Source of the DNA: Microbacterium lushaniae
GTDB taxonomy: Bacteria > Actinomycetota > Actinomycetes > Actinomycetales > Microbacteriaceae
Direction of reading: 5' to 3'
NCBI RefSeq assembly: GCF_008727775.1
Contig: NZ_CP044232.1
Location: 2,356,001 to 2,420,000 of the forward strand
Length of the DNA: 64,000 bases
Shown: piece by piece, positions 33,539-40,788 of the stretch
Layout: the number at the start of each line of letters is the position of its first letter
Numbering within the stretch: the first letter of the stretch is position 1
The notes under the pieces: model-generated
The model's database searches: none
What the model was told of the DNA's origin: nothing
Seen by the model: the letters and a program-made list of their open reading frames with translations, nothing else
Program-made: the position numbers and the translations under genes

Positions 33539-34434
33539 GGCGCCGCACCGCGGTGGCCGGAGTCGTCGCCACGCTGGCCCTTCTCATCTCCGCCGGAACG
33601 GTGGCGTGGGTGGTGACGCGCCCCTCCGGCCCGGAGGACACTGCACGCGCCTACCTGGAGGCGCTGGAAACGGGCGATGCCGACGCCCTGGCCGGCCTGA
33701 TCGTGTCGGAGGACGCAGAGCCTGCCGACGCATTCGCCGCCGCTTCGTCCTACCCCCAGCGGCCCCGTATCGACCAGCTCACCGAAACCGGATCGGGCGC
33801 CGCCGTGCAGGCCACGGCCGCCTTCGACGGCGCCGAGCGGGAGATCTCCTTCGGCCTGCGGCTCATCGACGGGCGGTGGCGCGTGGCGGGCGACTTCCTC
33901 GCCACCGTGGAAGTCGGCACCACCGTCGGTGACGCGGTCCTGGTGGGCGACGTGCTCCTCCCGGCCGGGCCGGTCCTGCTCCTGCCCGCCGTGTACGAGT
34001 TCTCCGCCGCTCCGCGCGGTCTCGTCGACGGCTCCGTCACCGCCGCGGTGTCCACCGACCGCCCGACCGACGTGCAGCTGGAGGCCTCGCTGTCACCGGA
34101 GGCCACCGCGCGCCTGCAGGAACAGGTCGACGCCTATGCGCGGGAGTGCACGGCGGGCGGCACCGCCGTGCCGGAGGCGTGCGGCCTGCGCATCCCGTGG
34201 GCGGCCGACCTGGCCTCGGCATCCGCGTTCGCGTACCGCGTCGAACGCCTCCCCACCCTCGCCCTGTCCCCCGATGTGCGCACCTTCGTCGCATCCGGAG
34301 GGGTGGTCGTGGCAACGGTCACGGGAGTGGACCGCGCGGGTGCGCAGACCTCGTTCACCTACCGCGACGACGCGTGGACGCTGCGGGGCGACGTCGTCGT
34401 GACCGGCGAGGACATCGTCCTCGCCGTGCGCTGA
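33535..34434 (+). CDS. Secreted or membrane-anchored protein, unknown
   Basis: 299 aa. One N-terminal membrane segment or uncleaved signal (VAGVVATLALLISAGTVAWV, about 7-26) followed by an all-extracytoplasmic region. The first part (DTARAYLEALETGDADALAG, IDGRWRVAG) resembles the NTF2-like DUF4878 fold; the later part has two Cys (about residues 203 and 215) that could pair. Start ATG 33535 overlaps the glycosylase stop (ATGA). Function unknown. Confidence 0.8.
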   Translation: MRRRTAVAGVVATLALLISAGTVAWVVTRPSGPEDTARAYLEALETGDADALAGLIVSEDAEPADAFAAASSYPQRPRIDQLTETGSGAAVQATAAFDGAEREISFGLRLIDGRWRVAGDFLATVEVGTTVGDAVLVGDVLLPAGPVLLLPAVYEFSAAPRGLVDGSVTAAVSTDRPTDVQLEASLSPEATARLQEQVDAYARECTAGGTAVPEACGLRIPWAADLASASAFAYRVERLPTLALSPDVRTFVASGGVVVATVTGVDRAGAQTSFTYRDDAWTLRGDVVVTGEDIVLAVR

Positions 34435-34441
34435 CGTTGCG

Positions 34442-35011
34442 TCAGAACTGGACGCGCGGCGGCTCCGAGATGGCAGCGCCGTCGACGACCTCGAAGAACT
34501 CGCGCTCGGTGAAGCCGAGATTGCGCGCGAACAGATTGTTCGGGAACACCTTGATCTTGGTGTTCAGCTCACGCACTCCGCCGTTGTAGAAGCGCCGCGA
34601 GGCCTGGATCTTGTCCTCGGTGTCGACGACCGCCTGCTGCAGCTGCAGGAAGTTCTGGCTCGCCTGCAGCTGGGGGTACGCCTCCGCGACGGCGAAGATC
34701 GACTTCAGCGCCTGCTGCATGTGCCCTTCGGCGACGCCCGCTTCGGCCGGTCCGCCCGCTGTCAGGGTCTCCGCGCGTGCACGAGTGACGTTCTCGAAGA
34801 CCGCCTTCTCGTGTCCGGCGTAGCCCTTGACGGTCTCGATGAGGTTGGGGAGCAGGTCGGCGCGGCGTTTGAGCTGCACCGTGATGTCGCTCCATGCCTC
34901 GTCGACGCGGACATTCAGCTGCACGAGCGAGTTGTACGTCGCCCACAGGTAGATGCCGGCGATCACGATGATCGCGACCACGATCAGGACAGGGATCAGA
35001 ACTTCCCACAT
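34442..35011 (-). CDS. lemA: LemA family protein
   Basis: 189 aa from ATG 35011, which has GGAG 8 nt upstream; the ATG at 35038 is too far. One N-terminal membrane anchor at about 4-24 (VLIPVLIVVAIIVIAGIYLW), then the conserved LemA helices: LVQLNVRVDEAWSDITVQLK, RRADLLPNLIETVKGYAGHE, and RRFYNGGVRELNTKI with FPNNLFARNLGF. Role in bacteria unclear. No HtpX or TPM_phosphatase gene is adjacent. A perfect 16-bp palindrome lies 17 bp upstream of the start. Confidence 0.95.
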   Translation of the reverse strand: MWEVLIPVLIVVAIIVIAGIYLWATYNSLVQLNVRVDEAWSDITVQLKRRADLLPNLIETVKGYAGHEKAVFENVTRARAETLTAGGPAEAGVAEGHMQQALKSIFAVAEAYPQLQASQNFLQLQQAVVDTEDKIQASRRFYNGGVRELNTKIKVFPNNLFARNLGFTEREFFEVVDGAAISEPPRVQF

Positions 35012-35027
35012 GTCCGAGTCTCCGTTC

Positions 35028-35043
35028 GATGAGTGCACTCATC
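35028..35043. promoter_or_regulatory. 16-bp perfect palindrome upstream of lemA
   Basis: GATGAGTGCACTCATC, without spacer, 17 bp before the lemA start. It looks like a repressor operator; the binding protein is unknown. Confidence 0.5.
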
Positions 35044-35093
35044 CTAACGGGGCGAAACCGACGTTCTGTGCACTGTCTGCATCTCCCAAGTGC

Positions 35094-36404
35094 TTACCCA
35101 CCCAGAACCCGGTCGAGATACGCGTTGGCGAACACGCGCGCGGGATCGAGGCGATCCCGCGCCGCGGCGAAATCGTCGAAGCGCGGATAACGCTCGCGCA
35201 GTGCGTCGGCGTCCAGGTCGTGCTCCTTCCCCCAGTGCGGGCGGCCGGCGTGCGCGGTCATGAGCTCCTCGACGGCCTCGAAGTACTCCGCCGGATCCTC
35301 CCGCCAATACCGGTGCACGGCGAAGTACGCGCTGTCGCGCTCGTACGCGGTGGAGAGCCACCGGTCATCGGCGGCAGCCACGCGCACCTCCACGGGGAAG
35401 GAGATCCGCCACCCGCGCTCGAGGATGAGATCCTGCAGCTGCCGCATCACGATCACGAGCCGCTCGGCCGGCACGGCGTACTCCATCTCGCGGAAACGCA
35501 CCGAACGGTGCTGCGTGAACACGCGCGCGGAGTGGTCGGTGTACGTGCGGTTGCCGAACGTGCGTCCGGCCAGCCGCGAGACCGGGGGGATGGCCGCGGG
35601 GACCACCGCGCCGGCGGCGCACGTGACCCGGTACACGCCGTTGGCCATGAGCGACTCGTCCACGAAACGGCGCACACGCGGAAGGGGTCGCCGCACGGCC
35701 CGCTCGGGCAGGCGCGTGTTCGTCTTGGTCACGGCCACGTCGGTGCCGGGGAACCAGTAGAACTCGAAATGGTCGGCGGCGGTGTGGGCGGCGATGCCGG
35801 CGAGGGTCTCGGCGACCGGTTCGGGGCGCTCCACCGCTTCGAGGAGGAAGGCCGGCACGCACTGCAGCGTGACCTCGACGATCACCCCGAGCGCCCCCAA
35901 GCCCAGGGCGACCGCGGGGAGCAGCTCGGGTTCGTTGTCCTCGTCGACGGTGACCAGCGCGCCGTCGCCGGCGACGAGCGTCACCCCCACCACCTGCGCG
36001 GACAGCCCGGGGAACCGGGCACCGGTGCCGTGCGTGCCCGTGGAGATGGCGCCCGCGACGGTCTGACGGTCGATGTCACCGAGGTTCTGCATCGCCAGTC
36101 CGTACGGCGCGAGCAGACGTGGCATCTCCCACAGGCGCGTCCCGGCCCGCACCGTCACACGGGCACGCTCGATGTCGACGGCGACGATCCCGCGCAGGTC
36201 CGACAGGTCCACGAGCACGTCCTGCGGCACCGCGATGCCCGAGAAGCTGTGGCCGGACCCGACGGCCTTCAGTCGCAAAGACCGGGCCGCCGCCGCCGTG
36301 ACGGCGCGACGGACCGCGGCGACGTCGGCGGGATACTCCACGCGGGCGGGGCGGGCCGAGTGGGTGCGCGCCCAGTTGCGCCACGTGCCTCCGGGGCGGG
36401 TCAC
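35094..36404 (-). CDS. FAD-linked D-arabinono-1,4-lactone oxidase-like enzyme
   Basis: 436 aa, VAO-family flavoprotein. The flavin motif KAVGSGHSFSGIAVP has His52, the usual covalent FAD attachment residue, and STGTHGTGARFPGLSAQV completes the FAD site. The C-terminal ALO domain has the HWGKEHDLDADALRERYPR stretch. Close relatives oxidise arabinonolactone, gulonolactone or alditols; the exact substrate is unknown. GTG 36404 overlaps the stop of the PLP enzyme upstream (GTGA), so the pair is co-translated. Confidence 0.9.
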   Translation of the reverse strand: MTRPGGTWRNWARTHSARPARVEYPADVAAVRRAVTAAAARSLRLKAVGSGHSFSGIAVPQDVLVDLSDLRGIVAVDIERARVTVRAGTRLWEMPRLLAPYGLAMQNLGDIDRQTVAGAISTGTHGTGARFPGLSAQVVGVTLVAGDGALVTVDEDNEPELLPAVALGLGALGVIVEVTLQCVPAFLLEAVERPEPVAETLAGIAAHTAADHFEFYWFPGTDVAVTKTNTRLPERAVRRPLPRVRRFVDESLMANGVYRVTCAAGAVVPAAIPPVSRLAGRTFGNRTYTDHSARVFTQHRSVRFREMEYAVPAERLVIVMRQLQDLILERGWRISFPVEVRVAAADDRWLSTAYERDSAYFAVHRYWREDPAEYFEAVEELMTAHAGRPHWGKEHDLDADALRERYPRFDDFAAARDRLDPARVFANAYLDRVLGG

Positions 36405-37621
36405 AGGAAACTCCGCCCCTCGCCGCGGTAGGTCGGCAGCTCCCCCACGGCGCTCCCGTCCTCGACCAGGTGGTACCGGTCGACGTGCTCGGCGAGTTCG
36501 CCGCTCTTGGCGTGACGGAACCACACGCGCTCGCCCGGCCGCAGCGGCCGAGCGGCCCGTCCGCGCAGCGGCGTCTGCACCTCGCCCGCTCCCTCGCGCG
36601 GCAGCATCCGCAGGCCGGCCGGCCAGACCGGCGCGGGCTGTCGCGACGCCGCCGGCGGACCGGAGGCGATCCACCCGCCGCCGAGCACGGTCACCACGTC
36701 GGGGAGGGGCTTGCGCACCACCTCGAGTCCGAAGGCGGCGGCCGGGGCCGGGGTGAACGCGCGGTACCCGTCGAAGAGGTGACCGGCGAGCAGTCCGCTG
36801 CCGGCGGTGACCTCCGTGACCGCGCGCTCGGCGGTCGTGCGTTCGAGGGAGCCGGTCCCGCCGCCGTTGACGAATTCCAGGTCGGCGATCTCCCGCACAC
36901 CGTCCACGACGGCCGCGCGGCGCTCGGCCAGTTCGACGGCCGAACGCTGCTGCATCCACCGGATCACCGCGTCGCCCGCTCCGGCGGCATCGCCGCGCCC
37001 CGCCACCTGCGCCTCGTACATCATGAGCCCCACCAGACGGAACCCGGCCCGGGCGGCCACGCCGCGGGCCAGCGCGGCGGCCTCGCCGGGATCGTGGACG
37101 GGTGAGCGTCGCACGCCGATGTGCCCGAGGACACCCGCCCGCCACGACGCGTCGACATCGATCGCGATCCGGAGCTCGGGGCGCGATCCGGGGGCGGCGA
37201 CGGCGTCGACCACGTCCAGCTGTGCGAGATCGTCGACCATGAGCGTGATCCGCGCCGCCGCGTTCGCGTCCGCGACCAGAGCCGCCAGCGCATCGCGGTG
37301 GACGCTCGGGTAGCCCATCACGATGTCGTCATGATCCCGCGCGAGCCACAGCGCTTCGGGGAGGGTGTAGGCCAGGATGCCGCGGTAGCCGGGCAGGGCG
37401 AGCACCGCGTCGAGAACGCCGCGCACCCGCACCGACTTGCTGGCCACCCGGACGGGCACCCCTCCGGCGCGCACCAGCAGGTCGGCGGCGTTGTAGCGCA
37501 GCGCCTCCATCGAGAGGACGGCGACCGGCCCCGACACCTCCACCATGGCCGCGTCGACGGCACGCCAGTGCGCGGGTCCGCCCGCGGGGGAGGAAGGGCC
37601 AGAGAGCAGATCGATCGTCAT
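36401..37621 (-). CDS. PLP-dependent amino acid deaminase/aldolase (alanine racemase-fold)
   Basis: 406 aa from ATG 37621 with AAGGTG upstream. The N-terminal TIM barrel belongs to the alanine racemase/D-threonine aldolase fold, with the PLP Lys62 in RVASKSVRVRGVLDAV. LVGLMMYEAQVAGRGD and EFVNGGGTGSLERT form the phosphate-binding region, and the C-terminal beta domain has RPGERVWFRHAKSGELAEH, like D-threonine aldolases with a metal-binding His. Operon with the lactone oxidase-like enzyme. The substrate is not known. Confidence 0.88.
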   Translation of the reverse strand: MTIDLLSGPSSPAGGPAHWRAVDAAMVEVSGPVAVLSMEALRYNAADLLVRAGGVPVRVASKSVRVRGVLDAVLALPGYRGILAYTLPEALWLARDHDDIVMGYPSVHRDALAALVADANAAARITLMVDDLAQLDVVDAVAAPGSRPELRIAIDVDASWRAGVLGHIGVRRSPVHDPGEAAALARGVAARAGFRLVGLMMYEAQVAGRGDAAGAGDAVIRWMQQRSAVELAERRAAVVDGVREIADLEFVNGGGTGSLERTTAERAVTEVTAGSGLLAGHLFDGYRAFTPAPAAAFGLEVVRKPLPDVVTVLGGGWIASGPPAASRQPAPVWPAGLRMLPREGAGEVQTPLRGRAARPLRPGERVWFRHAKSGELAEHVDRYHLVEDGSAVGELPTYRGEGRSFL

Positions 37622-37666
37622 GGGGCGCACCTTCGCACACGCATGGGGTCAGCGTACGAGACCGCG

Positions 37667-38878
37667 TCAGGCCACGGCGGGCAGGGCGACGGTGAAGGTC
37701 GCGCCAGAACCGGGGCGACCTTCCGCACGCACCGAACCGCCGTGGAGCTCGGCGATGCGTGCCACCGACGCCAGCCCCAGGCCCGTGCCGGAGAACTGCT
37801 CCTGGGAGTGCAGCCGCGAAAGCGGCCGGAACAGCCGCTCGGCGTCTTCGGGGGCGAACCCGTCGCCGTCGTCGCTGACGGCGAACGTGACCAAGCCCTC
37901 GCCGCCGCCGACCGGGGTCACCGTGATGCGCGCAGCCGCCTTGCGCGCCGTGAACTTCACGGCGTTGCCCAGGAGGTTCTCCAGCAGCGAGTGCAGGAGC
38001 ACCGGATCCGCCCACACCGTGAGGTCGTCCGCGACCTCGATCACGAGGTCTCGGTCGGGGTGGTGCCGGCGCAGGTCGTCGGCGATCGCCCGGGCCATGA
38101 GCGTGAGGTCGCACCGCTCCGGCAGGAGAGGCTGCCCCGTGATGCGATAGATCGACAGCATCCGCTCGATCTGAGCCGACATCCGATCCCCCGCCCGCAG
38201 GATGGCGGCGGCGTAGTCGGCGGCGCTGGCGGCGTCTGCTCCCTCGGAGACGAGCTCGGCGTACCCGGTGACCACCCCGAGCGACCCGCGCAGATCATGC
38301 ACGAGCGTGTGCATGGCGGCGTCGAGGTCATCGGCGCGCGCGGCGAAGCGGTCGCGCTCGGCGCTGCGGCGTCCGATCGCCCCGCGCAGCTCGAGATTCT
38401 CCACCGCGACGGCAGCGGTGTCGGCGAGCACTTCCAGCCGCCGGACGACCTCGGGGTCGGGCCGGGTCTGCTCCGCCCAGTACGCTCCGAGCGCGCCGAT
38501 CGGATCGGCCGAGCGAACCGGCGCCATGACCAGGCTCGCGACGAAGGTCGGGCGGTACGCGTCGTGCGGCACGCGGGCGTCGGCGTAGATGTCGGGGATG
38601 ACGACGGTCTCGCGGTGCAGCATCGCCCACCCGCTGACGCACGAGGTCAACGGGAACCGGTGGCCCTTCCACAGGGGGCCGATCGCGTTCTCCTCGGCGT
38701 AGAAGCACTGACCGTCCTCGCGGAAGACGAAGGTCGCGCCATCCGCCCCGGTCAGTTCGCGCACCGCTTCCGCGACGATCTCGGTGATCTCCGACAGCCG
38801 CAGGGCGGTCGCGAGCCGCTCCACCGTGCGCGTGAGCGCATGCGGGCCGACGACGGGCGCCGTCTTGGTCAGGCTCAT
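37667..38878 (-). CDS. GAF-domain sensor histidine kinase, soluble
   Basis: 403 aa. A GAF domain at about 19-165 (WKGHRFPLTSCVSGWAML, IPDIYADARVPHDAYRP), then HisKA with His194 (LVHDLRGSLGVVTGYAEL) and HATPase with N box LLENLLGNAVKFTA, G1 SDDGDGFAPED and G2 GTGLGLASVARI. There is no membrane segment, so it senses a cytoplasmic signal; the GAF type resembles those that bind small molecules or bilins, but no chromophore Cys is certain. No response regulator is next to it, so it is an orphan kinase. GGGGGA precedes ATG 38878. Confidence 0.92.
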   Translation of the reverse strand: MSLTKTAPVVGPHALTRTVERLATALRLSEITEIVAEAVRELTGADGATFVFREDGQCFYAEENAIGPLWKGHRFPLTSCVSGWAMLHRETVVIPDIYADARVPHDAYRPTFVASLVMAPVRSADPIGALGAYWAEQTRPDPEVVRRLEVLADTAAVAVENLELRGAIGRRSAERDRFAARADDLDAAMHTLVHDLRGSLGVVTGYAELVSEGADAASAADYAAAILRAGDRMSAQIERMLSIYRITGQPLLPERCDLTLMARAIADDLRRHHPDRDLVIEVADDLTVWADPVLLHSLLENLLGNAVKFTARKAAARITVTPVGGGEGLVTFAVSDDGDGFAPEDAERLFRPLSRLHSQEQFSGTGLGLASVARIAELHGGSVRAEGRPGSGATFTVALPAVA

Positions 38879-38980
38879 TGATGTCCCCCACAGAACGAAC
38901 GGACGGGTATCCGCCGCGCCAGCTTATCCCCTACGCTGTGCCGCAGAAGCTGTCTCCGCGCCCCGATCCGGGAGGTCCGC

Positions 38981-39574
38981 ATGGCTGTGTTCTCGCGAGG
39001 ATTCGGCGCACGGCGCCGCGAATCGGCGCCGGATCTGCCGCCCGGGCAGTACCTCACCGAAGACTTCCCCGTGCTCTCGGCCGGGCCGACGCCCCACGTC
39101 CCCACCGACGAGTGGTCGTTCACCATCCGCAACGAGCATGGGCCCGGCCGCACGTGGACGTGGGAGGAGTTCCTCGCCCTCCCCATCGAGGAGGTCTCCA
39201 CCGACATCCACTGCGTCACGCGCTGGTCCAAGCTCGGCACCTCCTGGCGCGGGGTGTCGCTGGACACGCTCCTGGCCGACGTGGAGACCGAGTACGAATA
39301 CGCGATGGCCCACTCGTACGGCGGGTACACGACCAACGTGCCGCTGGAGGATCTCACCGACGGCAAGGCGTGGGTCGCGTTCGAATTCGACGGCGCCCCG
39401 CTGGATCCCGAGCACGGCGGCCCTGCCCGCCTGCTCGTTCCGCACCTGTACTTCTGGAAGAGCGCGAAATGGGTGCGGGGCCTCACGATGCAGAACCACG
39501 ACGATCCGGGGTTCTGGGAGCAGAACGGTTACCACCTCCACGGCGATCCGTGGCGCGAGGAACGCTATTGGTGA
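38981..39574 (+). CDS. Sulfite oxidase-like molybdopterin oxidoreductase
   Basis: 197 aa, single molybdopterin domain of the sulfite oxidase/YedY (MsrP) fold without the dimerisation domain. The Mo-binding Cys78 lies in TDIHCVTRWSKLGTSWRGV, and SYGGYTTNVPLEDL, PARLLVPHLYFWKSAKWVRG are the cofactor-contacting loops. No Tat signal is seen, so it appears cytoplasmic. GGGAGG precedes ATG 38981. Its stop overlaps the flavin reductase start (GTGA), which probably supplies electrons. Confidence 0.93.
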   Translation: MAVFSRGFGARRRESAPDLPPGQYLTEDFPVLSAGPTPHVPTDEWSFTIRNEHGPGRTWTWEEFLALPIEEVSTDIHCVTRWSKLGTSWRGVSLDTLLADVETEYEYAMAHSYGGYTTNVPLEDLTDGKAWVAFEFDGAPLDPEHGGPARLLVPHLYFWKSAKWVRGLTMQNHDDPGFWEQNGYHLHGDPWREERYW

Positions 39575-40293
39575 TCGTCGGGGGCTGGTCGCCGGCCCAG
39601 GTGGCCCACGTGGAAAGCGCGACCGCCACCGCGCGCATCCTGCGCCTGCGGGTGCCGGGGTGGCCGGGGAACCTGCCGGGGCAGCACCTGGATCTGCGCC
39701 TGACCGCGGAGGACGGCTACCAGGCCGTGCGGTCGTACTCGATCGCGTCGTTCGGGCCCGGTGAGGAGGTCGAGCTGGCCGTCGACGAGGTGGCGGACGG
39801 TGAGGTGTCGCCCTATCTCGTCCACGATGTCCGCCCCGGTGACGAGCTGGAGGTGAAGGGGCCGCTCGGCGGGTTCTTCGTGTGGCACGCCGACGACCCC
39901 TCGCCGGTGCAGCTGATCGCCGGCGGCTCCGGGATCGTCCCGCTCCTGGCCATGGCCAGGGCGCGGGCGGCGTCGAACTCCACGGCACCGTTCCGCCTGC
40001 TGTACTCCGTGCGCTCGCCGGCGGATGCGATGTACCGCGCGGAGGTGGAGCGGCTGGATGCGGCGGGGGTGGCGCTCACGTGGGTCTTCACGCGCAGCGC
40101 CCCGGACGGGTGGACGGGCCGGGTGGGCCGCGTCGGGGCCGAGGACCTCCGCGCCGCGGCTGCACCCGTGGCGGAATCGCCCGCGGTGTTCGTGTGCGGT
40201 CCGACGGGCTTCGTCGAGGCCGTCGCATCCACCCTCGTGCAGCTCGGCCACGACCCGGGCCGCGTGCGGACCGAACGATTCGGAGGTGCATGA
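39571..40293 (+). CDS. FNR-type flavin oxidoreductase (ferredoxin reductase-like)
   Basis: 240 aa. FAD domain with the R-x-Y-S motif in RSYSIASFGPGEE and GPLGGFFVWH; NAD(P)H domain with GGSGIVPLLAMAR and FVCGPTGFVEAVAS. No 2Fe-2S domain is attached, so it is a stand-alone flavin reductase. It sits between the molybdenum enzyme and a zinc-ribbon protein with 4-nt overlaps on both sides, which suggests a small electron-transfer chain for the molybdenum enzyme. Confidence 0.92.
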   Translation: MIVGGWSPAQVAHVESATATARILRLRVPGWPGNLPGQHLDLRLTAEDGYQAVRSYSIASFGPGEEVELAVDEVADGEVSPYLVHDVRPGDELEVKGPLGGFFVWHADDPSPVQLIAGGSGIVPLLAMARARAASNSTAPFRLLYSVRSPADAMYRAEVERLDAAGVALTWVFTRSAPDGWTGRVGRVGAEDLRAAAAPVAESPAVFVCGPTGFVEAVASTLVQLGHDPGRVRTERFGGA

Positions 40294-40571
40294 TGGTCGG
40301 ATCCGATCCCCCGGGCCCCGTGCGGGTGGTGGACGGCAACGCCCTGGCCGGAATGCTCGCCGGCGCCCTCGCCGTGGATGCGACGTCGCTGCCGCTCACG
40401 TGCGGGCACTGCGGTGCCCGGTTCGTGCTGGCTCAGACCGTGGTGGAACGGGAGCCCGCGTCCGCGCTCGTGCGGTGCCGATCGTGCACGCACACGCTCC
40501 TGACCCTCGCCGAGGAGCCCGATGGGCTCGTCGTGCGGATGGGCACCATGGAGCTGCGCTTCCCCCGCTGA
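40293..40571 (+). CDS. DUF6510-like zinc-ribbon protein
   Basis: About 92 aa. The N-terminal VDGNALAGMLAGALAVDAT is the family start; two knuckles, CGHC and CRSC, form a zinc ribbon. GGAGG at 40282-40286 is 6 nt from the ATG at 40293 and only 3 nt from the overlapping ATG at 40290, so I prefer 40293. It ends the molybdenum-enzyme operon; such proteins regularly accompany these oxidoreductases in actinobacteria, role unknown. Confidence 0.85.
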   Translation: MVGSDPPGPVRVVDGNALAGMLAGALAVDATSLPLTCGHCGARFVLAQTVVEREPASALVRCRSCTHTLLTLAEEPDGLVVRMGTMELRFPR

Positions 40572-40602
40572 GCACTCCCCCGGCCGCGGAGGTCTCTGCC
40601 CA

Positions 40603-40674
40603 CACGTTCGCGCCACAAACGTGCGTCCGCTGCGATTAGATGTGGCGCGGTTGCGCAAAAGTGGCGCGGACGTG
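40603..40674. repeat. 72-bp palindrome, family D
   Basis: Outer arms CACGTTCGCGCCAC (40603-40616) and GTGGCGCGGACGTG (40661-40674) pair at all but one position (a G-T). A second GTGGCGCGG at 40642-40650 pairs with the inner GCGCCACA. It lies between the DUF6510 operon and the tRNA and may act as terminator. Confidence 0.65.
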
Positions 40675-40689
40675 GGGGCGGGAAGCGTG

Positions 40690-40762
40690 TACCCCCGGTG
40701 GGACTCGAACCCACACTGAAGCGATTTTAAGTCGCCTGCCTCTGCCATTGGGCTACGGGGGC
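40690..40762 (-). tRNA. tRNA with anticodon UAA (Leu by anticodon) but class I shape
   Basis: 73 nt, foldable as a standard cloverleaf: acceptor stem GCCCCCG / CGGGGGT (first pair G-U), anticodon loop CTTAAAA with UAA at positions 34-36, 5-nt variable loop TCAGT, T arm GTGGG-TTCGAGT-CCCAC, discriminator A. CCA is not encoded. UAA reads the leucine codon UUA, yet bacterial leucine tRNAs have a long variable arm, which is absent. The tRNA call is strong; the amino acid is uncertain. Confidence 0.85.
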
Positions 40763-40788
40763 CGGTGCCACCGTTCCCACCGTAGCGG

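Noticed and set aside
35094..37145. Longer 683-codon version of the lactone oxidase
   Set aside because: The extra N-terminal part is Arg/Ala-rich shadow of the upstream PLP enzyme; the GTG at 36404 with 4-nt overlap is the better start.
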